Origin: DATGKG01 sp963783145
GTDB lineage: Bacteria; Desulfobacterota; Binatia; Binatales; Binataceae
Reading direction: 5' to 3'
Assembly: GCA_963783145.1 (NCBI GenBank)
Contig: CAWAMM010000001.1
Location: 62,001 to 126,000, forward strand
DNA length: 64,000 nucleotides
How positions within the stretch are numbered: the stretch's first letter is position 1; every line of letters starts with the position of its first letter. Made by a program: the position numbers and the translations under genes. The notes under the pieces are model-generated. The model searched no databases. It was not told where the DNA came from and saw only the letters and a list, made by a program, of their open reading frames with translations. Shown here piece by piece: positions 51,900 to 60,493 of this stretch.

Positions 51900-52811
51900 A
51901 TGGCCGACCTCAGCAAAGCGATTCGTATCGAGCCCGCATTCGATGACCCGGAGTCAGTGCTGGAGATATTCCGGCGCCACGCTCCCTATCGCACGATGGC
52001 GGGCTACCTGCCCATCAAGTCAATGGGGGAAAGCTGCCAGCCCTGGTTTCGCGGCAATTGGGCGGATAAGGGTGAGCCGCTCGTCACCGGGGTGGAAAAG
52101 ATTCTCCACAACCGACGTTTTATCGAGGCGGCGAGGACCTTCCTGGGCGGTGAGGCAGTTCGCCCTACGCTCCTGGTCGTGAACGTGAATACGCCGATGC
52201 CTGCGGGTCCGATCCATGTCGACGTTCCGAGCTTCCGCGGCGTGACGCGCGACCACTATCCGCTGGCGCTGATGGTGGCGATGGGTCAATCGAAGCTCTT
52301 TGAAGATTGGCGGGTGATACAGGCGGGCGCGCTGACCTGGTTTTATGACGGGGTGGCCGGCAATTTCGACTATTGGCCCGAAGGTCCTGAGGGTCCGATG
52401 TCCACTGAGGGCCCGCCGTTCAGGAACTCCGCTCTCATGGCGGACAATGATCGGATGTATCATCGGATCGGGCGAGTAGGAGCGCCCGACGCGCAGCTGC
52501 CCCGGATAACCTCATCGGCAGAAATCCGGCCGCTCGACCACGGCGCGTGGGAGATCGTCGAGAACCGCGAGACTCGCGCGACCTACCCCGCAGAGGCTGT
52601 ACGCCTGTCACTTTTATGGAAGGGCATCCGCGAGTCCGAGGCACGCGCCGAATCGCTCACGCTCGATCGCATCATGAGCATTTTCATCGCGGACTTGCGC
52701 GAGCTACGAGTCGATTTTCAGATTCCGAGTGACCCGCTTGCCGACCGTGAATGGTTGGCTTTGCTGGACCGGACTTACTATAAACCAATCGATAAAATTG
52801 ACCACAGTTAA
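51900..52811 (+). CDS. Protein of unknown function, possible non-heme iron oxygenase fold
   Basis: A 303-residue soluble protein. A cupin-like core is suggested by GPIHVDVPSFRG (HxD about 102-104), YPLALMVAMGQSKLFEDWRVIQAGALTWFYDG, and a later His in MYHRIGRVG. That is the HxD...H metal triad of 2-oxoglutarate-type oxygenases, although the 2-oxoglutarate Arg is not certain. GGGAGG lies 7 bases before ATG 51900. It lies between lutA and a Rieske oxygenase, all on the plus strand and closely spaced. I cannot name the family. Confidence 0.6.
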   Translation: MADLSKAIRIEPAFDDPESVLEIFRRHAPYRTMAGYLPIKSMGESCQPWFRGNWADKGEPLVTGVEKILHNRRFIEAARTFLGGEAVRPTLLVVNVNTPMPAGPIHVDVPSFRGVTRDHYPLALMVAMGQSKLFEDWRVIQAGALTWFYDGVAGNFDYWPEGPEGPMSTEGPPFRNSALMADNDRMYHRIGRVGAPDAQLPRITSSAEIRPLDHGAWEIVENRETRATYPAEAVRLSLLWKGIRESEARAESLTLDRIMSIFIADLRELRVDFQIPSDPLADREWLALLDRTYYKPIDKIDHS

Positions 52812-52836
52812 TAAATCGAATCGTCAAGAGGCACCA

Positions 52837-53877
52837 ATGTTCGTTCGCAACGCGTGGTATATCGCCGCATGGTCCGACGAGATCGCCGAACGACCGCTGG
52901 CGCGGCGCATCCTCGGCGAGCCGATAGTCCTGTTTCGCGATTCTTCGGGCACGGTCGCCGCGCTGCAGGATCGATGCTGTCATCGCGGCGCGCCCCTCTC
53001 GTTGGGCGAAGTGGTTCCGCGTGGCATCCAATGCGGATATCACGGGCTGACCTTCGACTCGTCGGGAAAATGCGTGCTGGTGCCGGGCGACCATAGGGTA
53101 CCACCGGGCGCGCAGGTGAAAACTTATCCCTTGGTGGAGCGCGACGCCTTCGTATGGCTATGGATGGGCGACCCGGACCAAGCCGATCGCGCGCAAATCG
53201 TCCGCTATCCCTACCACAACGATTCCGGCGCCTGGCCGCATCAACATACGATGATGCATCTGCGCGCCGACTATCTCCTCGTCCTCGACAACCTGATGGA
53301 CCTATCGCATCTCGGATACGTGCATAAGGGCACCGTCGGCGGCGACGCGAATACGCACGTCGAAGCGAAGATGCGCACCGTGCGCACGTCCAATGGGGTC
53401 AGGTTCGAGCGCTGGATGCTCGATTCAGTGCCGCCCCCGACTTACGTCAAGACGGTTGGGTTTAAGGGCAACGTGGATAGATGGCAGGAGCTGGAATTCG
53501 TCGCGCCCCACTCTGTCATTCAATGGAATGGCGCCATCGATGCGGGAACCGGCGCGCTGAATGACTGGCGGTATAGCAGTCCGCGCGAGAATTGTTTCTC
53601 ATTTCGGCTCTTCCACGGCATCACACCTGAGACTGAGACCAGCAGTTACTATTTCTGGTCGTCGGCGAACGGCTACAACCAGGATGATCCAAACGCCACG
53701 CGACAACTCTTCGATGAGATCGCGCGGACCTTTGAGCAGGACAGGGCGGTCCTCGAAGCGCAGCAGGAACGGCTCACCGAAATTCCTGACGGCCCGCTGG
53801 TCGAGATTCATGGCGACGCGGCCCGCATCCACGCCCGCCGAGCCATCGATCGGCTAATTGCGGCGGAAAGGCACTAA
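52837..53877 (+). CDS. Rieske non-heme iron oxygenase (vanillate demethylase-like)
   Basis: The 346-residue oxygenase has a Rieske motif with Cys47/His49 in RCCHRGAPLSLG and Cys66/His69 in QCGYHGLTFD. The catalytic Fe site is Asp/His in LDNLMDLSHLGYVH (about 150-163). This pattern is that of VanA/phthalate dioxygenase-type oxygenases acting on methoxy or carboxy aromatics. AGAGG lies 6 bases before ATG 52837, which settles the start. No VanB-type reductase is adjacent. It follows the unknown protein by 25 bases. Confidence 0.9.
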   Translation: MFVRNAWYIAAWSDEIAERPLARRILGEPIVLFRDSSGTVAALQDRCCHRGAPLSLGEVVPRGIQCGYHGLTFDSSGKCVLVPGDHRVPPGAQVKTYPLVERDAFVWLWMGDPDQADRAQIVRYPYHNDSGAWPHQHTMMHLRADYLLVLDNLMDLSHLGYVHKGTVGGDANTHVEAKMRTVRTSNGVRFERWMLDSVPPPTYVKTVGFKGNVDRWQELEFVAPHSVIQWNGAIDAGTGALNDWRYSSPRENCFSFRLFHGITPETETSSYYFWSSANGYNQDDPNATRQLFDEIARTFEQDRAVLEAQQERLTEIPDGPLVEIHGDAARIHARRAIDRLIAAERH

Positions 53878-53900
53878 CTATCGGTCGTCTCTGGACCGGT

Positions 53901-54170
53901 TCAAGCCCTCATTTTTGCACGATCAAGCTCCTCGCGCAGAACTGAACGTACCTGGATTCCAACCTGTTCAGCGAGACCGGGACGTTGGATGTGTTCTCGC
54001 AATGCATCATTGATCAATGTCTGATAGTTTCCCCGATGCTGCGCTCGAACCTCTTCCCGAAAATGATCGACGATCTCCCGGTCCAGGCGGATAGTTATCC
54101 GCACTTTTTCGGGCGACATGGCAATCACCGCTCCGCGTTTGCCTTTGCGTAAATCGTACTCGCGCTTCAT
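53901..54170 (-). CDS. brnA: BrnA-like antitoxin
   Basis: An 89-residue ribbon-helix-helix protein: KVRITIRLDREIVDHFREEVRAQHRGNYQTLINDALREHI is a typical RHH DNA-binding segment (25-65), preceded by a basic leader. BrnA antitoxins bind BrnT and repress the operon. Its ATG overlaps the brnT stop by 4 bases, so it is second in the operon, in the usual BrnT-BrnA order. Confidence 0.87.
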   Translation of the reverse strand: MKREYDLRKGKRGAVIAMSPEKVRITIRLDREIVDHFREEVRAQHRGNYQTLINDALREHIQRPGLAEQVGIQVRSVLREELDRAKMRA

Positions 54171-54439
54171 ATTCGTTTGTCCTCATTTTGAGCTTGCTCG
54201 CGCCTGGTGGCTCGGCGCGCCGAAATTATTCGTACTGCGCCATCGCGAACCTCATAGGAAACCGCCGAAATTCTTCCGTACGCATCCATGCCAAAAGTCA
54301 AATACCGTTCTTCATTTGGATGCTCGTCCGGCAGCGTTATAGCCCGGTCGTCGTTGAACACGATCACCACGTCGACGAACTCCACGCCGTGCTTGCGAAG
54401 ATTGCGCTCAGCTTTTATGGGATCCCATACGCATTCCAA
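54167..54439 (-). CDS. brnT: BrnT-like ribonuclease toxin
   Basis: The core from residue 3 reads CVWDPIKAERNLRKHGVEFVDVVIVFND, the typical BrnT opening WDPxKAxxNLRKHGVxF. After that come ERYLTFGMDAYGRISAVSYEVRDGAVRIISARRATRREQ with the catalytic Arg/Glu-type cluster. TTG 54439 is the likely start, with GGGG 7 bases upstream; the open frame reaches ATG 54493 but that stretch holds the operator-like repeat and is not coding-like. Ninety residues, normal length. Confidence 0.85.
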   Translation of the reverse strand: MECVWDPIKAERNLRKHGVEFVDVVIVFNDDRAITLPDEHPNEERYLTFGMDAYGRISAVSYEVRDGAVRIISARRATRREQAQNEDKRI

Positions 54440-54454
54440 CTGGCGCCCCAGGCT

Positions 54455-54471
54455 GTGTGCACAGTGTACAC
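54455..54471. promoter_or_regulatory. Inverted repeat upstream of brnTA, possible operator
   Basis: GTGTGCA (54455-54461) and TGTACAC (54465-54471) form an imperfect inverted repeat with one mismatch, and the nested TGTGCACA (54456-54463) is a perfect palindrome. It lies 16-32 bases upstream of the TTG start and could bind BrnA. The binding is inferred. Confidence 0.4.
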
Positions 54472-54562
54472 CATTGCAAGAATAAGACGACACGCGAGCA
54501 TCCGCGCTTCGACGCCGCGATCGCGCGCTCGGTAGCGTGCTCGGAGATGAGAAAACCGGTTA

Positions 54563-56269
54563 TCAGTGGTGCTCGAGGACGTAGGAGCCGGGCGCGGGGC
54601 CGAGCGCCGGATAGGCGGAATTTCCTACCTGCGCCGGTGCGGCGCGTTCCTCGCCGGAACGCGTGCCCAGCCACTTCAGCCAGTGATCCCACCACGTGCC
54701 CCGATGATCGGTGGCGCCTTGCAGCCACGCGTCGGCATCCCCGGCCACGCGCGGATTGGTGAAGTAATGCGACTTCAGATTTCCCGGCGGACTCACCAGG
54801 CTCTGCACGTGACCGCTCGAATTGAGGACGAACTCGACTTTGCCGCCGAATAGCGGCGTCGCCCGATAGCATGAATGCCAGGTGCAGATGTGGTCGGTCT
54901 GGCCCGCCAGCAGGTACATGTCGGATTTGATTTTTCGCAGATCGATCGGGGTTCCGAGAATTTCGATGGTACCAGGCTTCGCGAGCGGGTTGTCGAGGAA
55001 CAAGTTCAGGAAACCCTCGTGCAGCTTGGCCGGAAGATTCGTCGAGTCACCATTCCAATAAAGGATGTCGAAGGCGGGCGGCTGTTCACCCATAAGGTAA
55101 TTGTTGACCCAGTAATTCCACACCAGGTCGTTCGGTCGCAGCCACGCGAACACGCGCGCCATGTCTTCGCCGGCGAGCACGCCCTTTTTGCGCGAGCGCT
55201 CGATAGCGTCGGCGACGATTTCCTCGGTCGCGAACATGCCGGTCATCGAGGGCAAGCTGGTGTCGAGCATCGTGACCAGCAACGTGCCCGCATTGACGCG
55301 ATTGTCGCCGATCGCCGCGAGATGACCGAGGGTCAACGAGGTGGTGATACCGCCGGCGCAAATGCCCAGCACATTGCAGTCGGGGCTGCCGCTGACTTCG
55401 CAGGCGATCGCCATCGCTTTTTGACAAGCCTCGACATAGTCATCGAGGCTCTTCTCGCGCAGCGCCGCGGTGGGGTTGCGCCAGCTGATGGTGAAGACCT
55501 GGACGCCATGCTCCAGCGCATATTCGATAAAGCTGCGCTTGGGCGCCAGATCCATGATGTAGAACTTGTTGATTTGCGGCGGGATCATCACCAGCGGACG
55601 CGCGAAAACCTTCTGCGCGCGCGGCTCGTACTGGATCACTTCGCACAGCTCGCCGCGATAAATCACCGAGCCGGGTGTGACCCCGAGATTCTTGCCGACC
55701 TGGAACGGACGCTTGTCGACCTGTTGTGGCATCGCGCCATTGTTGATGACGTCGCCAAAATAGTTGCGAATTCCGCGAACCAGGCTCATTCCGGCGGTAT
55801 CGAAAACATGCTTCAGCGCGGCGGGATTTCCGATCAGCGAGTTGGTCGGCGATAGCGCCTCGGTGATCAGCATCGTCGCGAAGCGCAGTTGCTCGCCATC
55901 CTGCCATTGGATGCTCTGATCCTCCTGCACGAGGTCGAGCAGCGAGCCGCGCCACGCCAGGTAGGCCTGCATCGCGCGCTTGTAGACCGGATTTTGCGCG
56001 AATGCGGGATCGACGAAACGCTTGTCACTCGCGGCCGGCGCGATCTCCGAATTGCCGAGTCCGATTTGCACCAGATCGATCGCGAGTTGCCCCATCCGCG
56101 ACACGACCGAATCGGGCCGCGAACTGAGGAAGCGCCCGAGCTCACCAAGCATCCCGAGGAGCTGCTTGGGCTGGAGATCGATGAATGGATTGGCTCCGAG
56201 GATCGAATTTACCGCCGGATGGTCTTCGTTCACCGTCTCATGAACGGTCATCTTTGGTGCAGCGCCCAT
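54563..56269 (-). CDS. phaC: Poly(3-hydroxyalkanoate) synthase
   Basis: A 568-residue polymerase with an N-terminal helical part (to about 190) and an alpha/beta hydrolase catalytic part. The lipase-like box is GICAGG with nucleophile Cys304, the Asp lies in LLAGQTDHICTW, and the His in NSSGHVQSLVSPPGN. Its length and motifs suit class I or II synthases, which polymerise 3-hydroxyacyl-CoA. No phaA, phaB or phaP is adjacent. GAGAGG lies just upstream of ATG 56269. Confidence 0.93.
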   Translation of the reverse strand: MGAAPKMTVHETVNEDHPAVNSILGANPFIDLQPKQLLGMLGELGRFLSSRPDSVVSRMGQLAIDLVQIGLGNSEIAPAASDKRFVDPAFAQNPVYKRAMQAYLAWRGSLLDLVQEDQSIQWQDGEQLRFATMLITEALSPTNSLIGNPAALKHVFDTAGMSLVRGIRNYFGDVINNGAMPQQVDKRPFQVGKNLGVTPGSVIYRGELCEVIQYEPRAQKVFARPLVMIPPQINKFYIMDLAPKRSFIEYALEHGVQVFTISWRNPTAALREKSLDDYVEACQKAMAIACEVSGSPDCNVLGICAGGITTSLTLGHLAAIGDNRVNAGTLLVTMLDTSLPSMTGMFATEEIVADAIERSRKKGVLAGEDMARVFAWLRPNDLVWNYWVNNYLMGEQPPAFDILYWNGDSTNLPAKLHEGFLNLFLDNPLAKPGTIEILGTPIDLRKIKSDMYLLAGQTDHICTWHSCYRATPLFGGKVEFVLNSSGHVQSLVSPPGNLKSHYFTNPRVAGDADAWLQGATDHRGTWWDHWLKWLGTRSGEERAAPAQVGNSAYPALGPAPGSYVLEHH

Positions 56270-56423
56270 AGGAACCTCTCCGTTTGCCCAAATCTCACTT
56301 TACGCCAGCTCAAGCCGGCGAGAACATGCTCGCCACGTATAGCGCGATGGCCTTTCGATGCAAATGCTCAGCGAGCGCTGCGAATCCGCGCACTAAATGC
56401 TAGTATGCCGTCGGAGCAGATAG

Positions 56424-56810
56424 GTGCGCGTTTTCATAAGCCATACGGACGAGGACAAACGTTGGGCCGATCAGATCGCCGCAAGACTTAAAAAAGCCGG
56501 TCTGCGGGTTTGGGATCCGGAGTCGGAACTGTGGCCCGGCGACAATTGGCATTTGGAAATTGGTAAAGCGCTCGCCTCGGCCGAGGCGATGATCGTGCTG
56601 ATGTCGCCCGCCGCCGCTGACTCCAAGATGCTACGAGAAGAAATCTCCTATGCTCTCGGCTCCAGTAAATTCAAAGACCGACTTATTCCCGTCATCGTGC
56701 GGCCGACGAACAAGATGCCCTGGATCCTGAAAAGACTCAAACCGGAGAAGGGTGATCCGGCCGAAGTCAGCGAACGCATAATTGACCGATTGAAGATGAC
56801 CCAAGAGTAA
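56424..56810 (+). CDS. TIR-domain protein
   Basis: A 128-residue protein that is a single TIR domain: MRVFISHTDEDKRWADQIAARLKKAGLRVWDPESELWPGDNWHLEIGKALASAEAMIVLMSPAAADSKMLREEISYAL. The catalytic-type Glu lies in NWHLEIGKALASAE or EEISYAL. Bacterial TIR domains often cleave NAD+ or build signal nucleotides in anti-phage systems. The start is GTG 56424 with GGAG 7 bases upstream. No sensor partner (such as a ThsA or SIR2/SLATT gene) is next to it; its neighbour is a decayed TIR gene. Confidence 0.85.
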   Translation: MRVFISHTDEDKRWADQIAARLKKAGLRVWDPESELWPGDNWHLEIGKALASAEAMIVLMSPAAADSKMLREEISYALGSSKFKDRLIPVIVRPTNKMPWILKRLKPEKGDPAEVSERIIDRLKMTQE

Positions 56811-56816
56811 GCTCTC

Positions 56817-57259
56817 GTGCCCGCACCGCGCGAGCTTTTCATTTCGCACGCTTCGCCGCGATCGGCTTTTTGTAAATCGTCTCATACGGGTCCTTGGTCG
56901 ACACCGAATCCGATTTTTTGTATAGCCGATCTCACCTCATCGGCGCGCAGCGATGGCACGACGAAATTGGCAACGCGCTTCGTCGCTGCGATTGGTTTCT
57001 CCTGGTGTTGTCCCCGCAGCCGTTCGCTCGACTTGGGTAAACTGCGAACTCCTGTATGTGCTTCAAGACACGCGCTATGACGGTCGAATAATCCCGGTCC
57101 TTCTCCGTGCCTGCGACCCTGCTGGTTTGTCCTGGACGCTCAAGTCGATCCAAAAGGATCGATTTCACTAGCGACTTCGAAGAAGGATGCCGGGAGCTCT
57201 TTCGGATTTGGAAGCGCGAGTACCGACCCGGCACTCCCAAAACCAAGCGAAAGCACTGA
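56817..57259 (+). pseudogene. Decayed second TIR-domain gene
   Basis: The three frames hold pieces of one TIR domain: RELFISHAS (frame of GTG 56817), then RDRLFVNRLIRVLGRHRIRF, then YSRSHLIGAQRWHDEIGNALRRCDWFLLVLSP, then AVRSTWVNCELLYVLQDTRYDGRIIPVLLRACDPAGLSWTLKSIQ, and RIDFTSDFEEGCRELFRIWKRE. At least four frame changes are needed, one at a run of six T's near 56916. The gene begins 6 bases after the intact TIR gene, so it was once a pair. It was cognate-like but not a recent copy, as the sequences differ. Confidence 0.8.
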
Positions 57260-57262
57260 TCT

Positions 57263-57299
57263 CTACATCGCCAACAGCTTGAGTCCGTGGGAGAACACT
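57263..57299 (-). repeat. Extra copy of phosphotransferase 3' end
   Basis: About 37 bases repeat 57381-57417 (the coding end FSHGLELLAM and stop of the phosphotransferase gene) with four mismatches. On the minus strand this copy would read FSHGLKLLAM and stop. The 80 bases between copies are GC-rich and contain no gene. This is a second case in the window, after queG, of a core-gene 3' end duplicated next to a defence-type gene. Confidence 0.7.
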
Positions 57300-57380
57300 T
57301 TCATTTTCCGTCGACTCCGCTACGCTCCGCCTCGGGTGCGGCTGCGCCGCGGCGCTTCGCGCCCACTTCGTGTCTCATCG

Positions 57381-58394
57381 CTACATCGCCAACAACTCAA
57401 GTCCGTGCGAGAACATCGTCGGCGCCGACAGCGCGATATCTTCCCAATGGGGGTCGTCGCGCTTGCCGCGCCGATGCAGCATCACGTTGAAACAAGTGAT
57501 GACGCCGAAGCGATATCCTGCAAACGCGCGGAACCATCGCACCTGGTCCGCCGGAATCGGCACTCCTGCGCTTTTCGAATAGATGTCCACGATCTCATCC
57601 GGCAGTAGCGGGGTCGCGGTTTGCACCGTGCCGTTGTCCACGAAGCTCGCGCGATCGGCAAAGAAACAAATCCATCCGAGGTCGAGCAGCGTGGGGCCGA
57701 TCATCGAGATCTCCCAATCGATTACCGCGCTGACTTGGTGATCCTTGAACAGGATGTTTGAGAACTGGAAGTCACCATGGACGATGCCGACGCGCGGACT
57801 CGCCGGCAACGACGAGCGCAGCTTTTCGCGCAGCTCGGGAGCGCGCGCGACCACCTTGGGATCGAGGGTGTCGCGATCGAGCAGATGATCGAGGCGCTTC
57901 ATCTCTTCGCTCAGCTCGGTCACGCTGCCCCAGGCGTCGCGCCGCGGCTCCCATGGCACTCGATGCAGCGCGGCGAGCGTTTCGATTCCCGTCCGTGCGT
58001 AGGCGCGTGCCTCCACGGCGGGCAGCGCCACGTCGGCGAGTTTGAACCCGTCGACGAAGCCATCGACGAAATAGGGACGCCCGAAAAATTCTGCCTCGTC
58101 GCCATACCACAGGATGGGGGGCACGGCGACGTCGGTGTCCGCGAGCGACTTCATGATGCGCGCCTGGCGCACCACGTCGGCAGGGCCGGCGATCCTGACG
58201 CCCTCGGGCGCGACGCGCAGCACCAGCTTGCCCGATGGGCCACCGCGGGTGGTGCGCTCCAGGATGAAGCTGTAACCGAATCCCGCGTGGCCGGGGAGCG
58301 GCGAGACCTCGAGGATGCGCGCGCCGGGGTCGCCGGTCTTCGCGCGCACCATCGTGGTTGCCTGCGCAGTAATCTCTTCGATAGTCGCGGGCAT
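57381..58394 (-). CDS. Phosphotransferase-family protein (APH/ACAD10-like kinase)
   Basis: A 337-residue kinase-like protein with the nucleotide-binding strand GYSFILERTTRGGPSGKLVLRVAP (about 34-57), the catalytic loop VGIVHGDFQFSNILF (His/Asp about 210-218), and the metal site SAVIDWEISMIGPTLLDLGW. It resembles the aminoglycoside phosphotransferase-like kinases paired with acyl-CoA dehydrogenases in catabolic operons; resistance activity is not implied. It is 3 bases downstream of the GST gene. Its 3' end has a second copy at 57263. Confidence 0.88.
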   Translation of the reverse strand: MPATIEEITAQATTMVRAKTGDPGARILEVSPLPGHAGFGYSFILERTTRGGPSGKLVLRVAPEGVRIAGPADVVRQARIMKSLADTDVAVPPILWYGDEAEFFGRPYFVDGFVDGFKLADVALPAVEARAYARTGIETLAALHRVPWEPRRDAWGSVTELSEEMKRLDHLLDRDTLDPKVVARAPELREKLRSSLPASPRVGIVHGDFQFSNILFKDHQVSAVIDWEISMIGPTLLDLGWICFFADRASFVDNGTVQTATPLLPDEIVDIYSKSAGVPIPADQVRWFRAFAGYRFGVITCFNVMLHRRGKRDDPHWEDIALSAPTMFSHGLELLAM

Positions 58395-58397
58395 CGC

Positions 58398-59048
58398 TCA
58401 GCCCTTCATTTTCAGTTGGCCGGCGGCAGGATGCAGGCTCTTGGCCGCGCTCGGACGCGCATCGACGCGCTTGAACCACGCATTCACATTTTTCAGTGAC
58501 GGATCGATTTTCTGTCCCACGCCGGCGCCGAAATCGAGCGCCGCGAACAGAATGATATCCGCGATGGTGAAGCGATTGCCCGCGATATAGTCCTTGCCCT
58601 CGAGCTGCCCGTCCAGCCACTTGAGGTTATCCTGTACCGTCGCCTTCATGCCCGCGGCGCCTTCGGGAATCAGGCGCATGCGGCCGTTGAAAAGCTGCTG
58701 GCCTTCCGCGAAGCGAAAGCCGTTGTAGAGGAACTCGGTGATCTTGAGCTCGATGCGGCGCTGCCACATGCGCGCCTCGGCACGCTCTTCGGCATTGCTC
58801 CCGATCAGCGGTGGATTGGGATGTTTCTCTTCGAGGTATTCCCAAATCGCGACTGTCTCGCCGATGCACTTGCCATTGTCCAGCTCGAGCGCGGGGAGCT
58901 GCCCGCCCGGGTTGCGATCGGTGTACGGAGGCTTGCGATTTTCGCCCTGCATCAGGTCGACGTCCTTGCGCGGGATGTCGATTCCCTTCTCGGCCATGAA
59001 CATGCGCATCGCGCGCGGATTGGGTCCAAACGAATCATATAGATGCAT
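58398..59048 (-). CDS. Glutathione S-transferase
   Basis: A 216-residue GST. The thioredoxin-like N-terminal domain holds MHLYDSFGPNPRAMRMFMAEKGIDIPRKDVDL and the cis-Pro NPGGQLPALEL, then ETVAIWEYLEEKHP. The C-terminal helical domain carries IAGNRFTIADIILFAALDF. GAGAGGA lies just before ATG 59048, which is preferred over the longer frame. GSTs conjugate or isomerise electrophiles; here it sits with a phosphotransferase, which suggests a detoxification or acyl-CoA catabolic setting, though the substrate is unknown. Confidence 0.9.
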   Translation of the reverse strand: MHLYDSFGPNPRAMRMFMAEKGIDIPRKDVDLMQGENRKPPYTDRNPGGQLPALELDNGKCIGETVAIWEYLEEKHPNPPLIGSNAEERAEARMWQRRIELKITEFLYNGFRFAEGQQLFNGRMRLIPEGAAGMKATVQDNLKWLDGQLEGKDYIAGNRFTIADIILFAALDFGAGVGQKIDPSLKNVNAWFKRVDARPSAAKSLHPAAGQLKMKG

Positions 59049-59185
59049 GAGGTCCTCTCTTATGCCCGCAAGGCGCAGGCGTGGTGAAATATACAACAGT
59101 CATCGCCAGGGCAGGTAACTGCAAAATTCGACGCATCACGCTCGGGTGTGTTGCCTGTGCCCCCATGCGTATGTAGGAATTTGCT

Positions 59186-60489
59186 ATGCGATTTTGCCCG
59201 CATTGCGGGGCGCCGCTCATGGCAGGCGCGAAATTCTGCGTCGAATGTGGCAAGGCGGTCGAGCGACGGCCGCCGCGCCTGGCGTTGCGATTGGCTCTGC
59301 CAGCCAGCGGCAGACGCCGCCCAAGCCTCCGTCGACCACCGCGGTCCAGCTTACGACGGCATTCATCGTGGTGTTCCTGGGAATCACCATCCTCGGCCTC
59401 GGCGCCGCGGTGTATCTATATTTGCGCCCGCTCGCACCCCGGCAAATGGCTGCCGCGCCGGAAGCGCAGGCGCCGGCCAATCAAGCTGCTCAGGCGCCGG
59501 GAGCGAGCGCCTCGCAAGGTGATGCATCATTGCCGCCGGGGCATCCGAAGATCGAGCTGCCGACCGAGGCGCGCACCTTCATCGACAAGGTTGCGAAGAG
59601 CGCCAACGACAATCCCAACGATGTTGCCGCATGGGTCAAGCTCGGCACCGTCACCATGCGCGCCGCTTTGTTCGATAATTCCTACTATAAGCAGGCGGCC
59701 GAGGCGTATGCGCACGTGCTCAAGCTCGATCCCGAAAACCTCGATGCACTGCGCGGGGTGGGCGATATCGATTACGACCAGCAGCATTATGATCAAGCCG
59801 CCGCGGCCTATGAGCATTACCTGAAGCATCGGCCGAAGGATCCCGAAGTTATCACCGACCTCGGCACGATGTACCTCTACACCAACAATGCCGACCAGGC
59901 GGTGGTGCAATACAAGAAGGCGATCGCGATCAAGCCCGACATGTTCCAGCCCTATTACAACCTCGGGGTCGCGTACGGCGAGCAGAATGACAAGGGCGAT
60001 TCGGCCATCGCATTCACCAAGGCGATCGCGCTCGCCCCCGATGATGACCGGCGCAATCAGGCCAAGCAGGCGTTCACCAAGTATACCGGCATGCCTGCTG
60101 AGCAGGCCGACAAGGTCGCCGCGACGCTGCCGGGACCGAAAGTGGCCAAGCAGGAAGACGCGGACGATTCGGACTCCGATACGGACTCGGACTCTGCGCC
60201 GAAGCCGCATGCCACCGCCTTTCATTCGTCATTCGAGGAGATGATCCGCAACATTCCATTCGCAGGACCGAAAGTCAGCGCGGTGACCTGGCCGGAGAAT
60301 CAGAAGGCGACGGTGATGATGGATAATTTTCCGATGGATCAGATGCCGCCGTTTGCGAAGGACAAATTCCTCGGCGATTTGAAAGCCGGCATCGATTCCG
60401 CCAAGACCGCCAATCACATCAGCGGCCCGGTCGAAGTGGATCTGGTTGACGCGCAGAGCGGCAAGGTGATGCAGTCCGTCTCGCAGTAG
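59186..60489 (+). pseudogene. Zinc-ribbon / TPR protein with frameshift
   Basis: The N-terminal piece from ATG 59186 reads MRFCPHCGAPLMAGAKFCVECGKAV, a four-Cys zinc ribbon. The frame then changes at about 59260-59300 into the frame that holds the transmembrane helix TAFIVVFLGITILGLGAAVYLYL, TPR repeats (about residues 140-330, e.g. YYKQAAEAYAHVLKLDPENLDALRGVGDIDYDQQHYDQAAAAYEHYL), an acidic DSDSDTDSDS stretch and a C-terminal domain ending VMQSVSQ. A one-base slip is needed; a GTG at 59146 could start the second frame without the zinc ribbon. Sequencing error or true break is open. It precedes the reductase gene by 4 bases. Confidence 0.72.
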
Positions 60490-60493
60490 CATT

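Noticed and set aside
57381..58394. Antibiotic resistance gene
   Set aside because: The APH-like fold is shared with many catabolic kinases; neighbours (GST, PHA synthase) do not suggest resistance.
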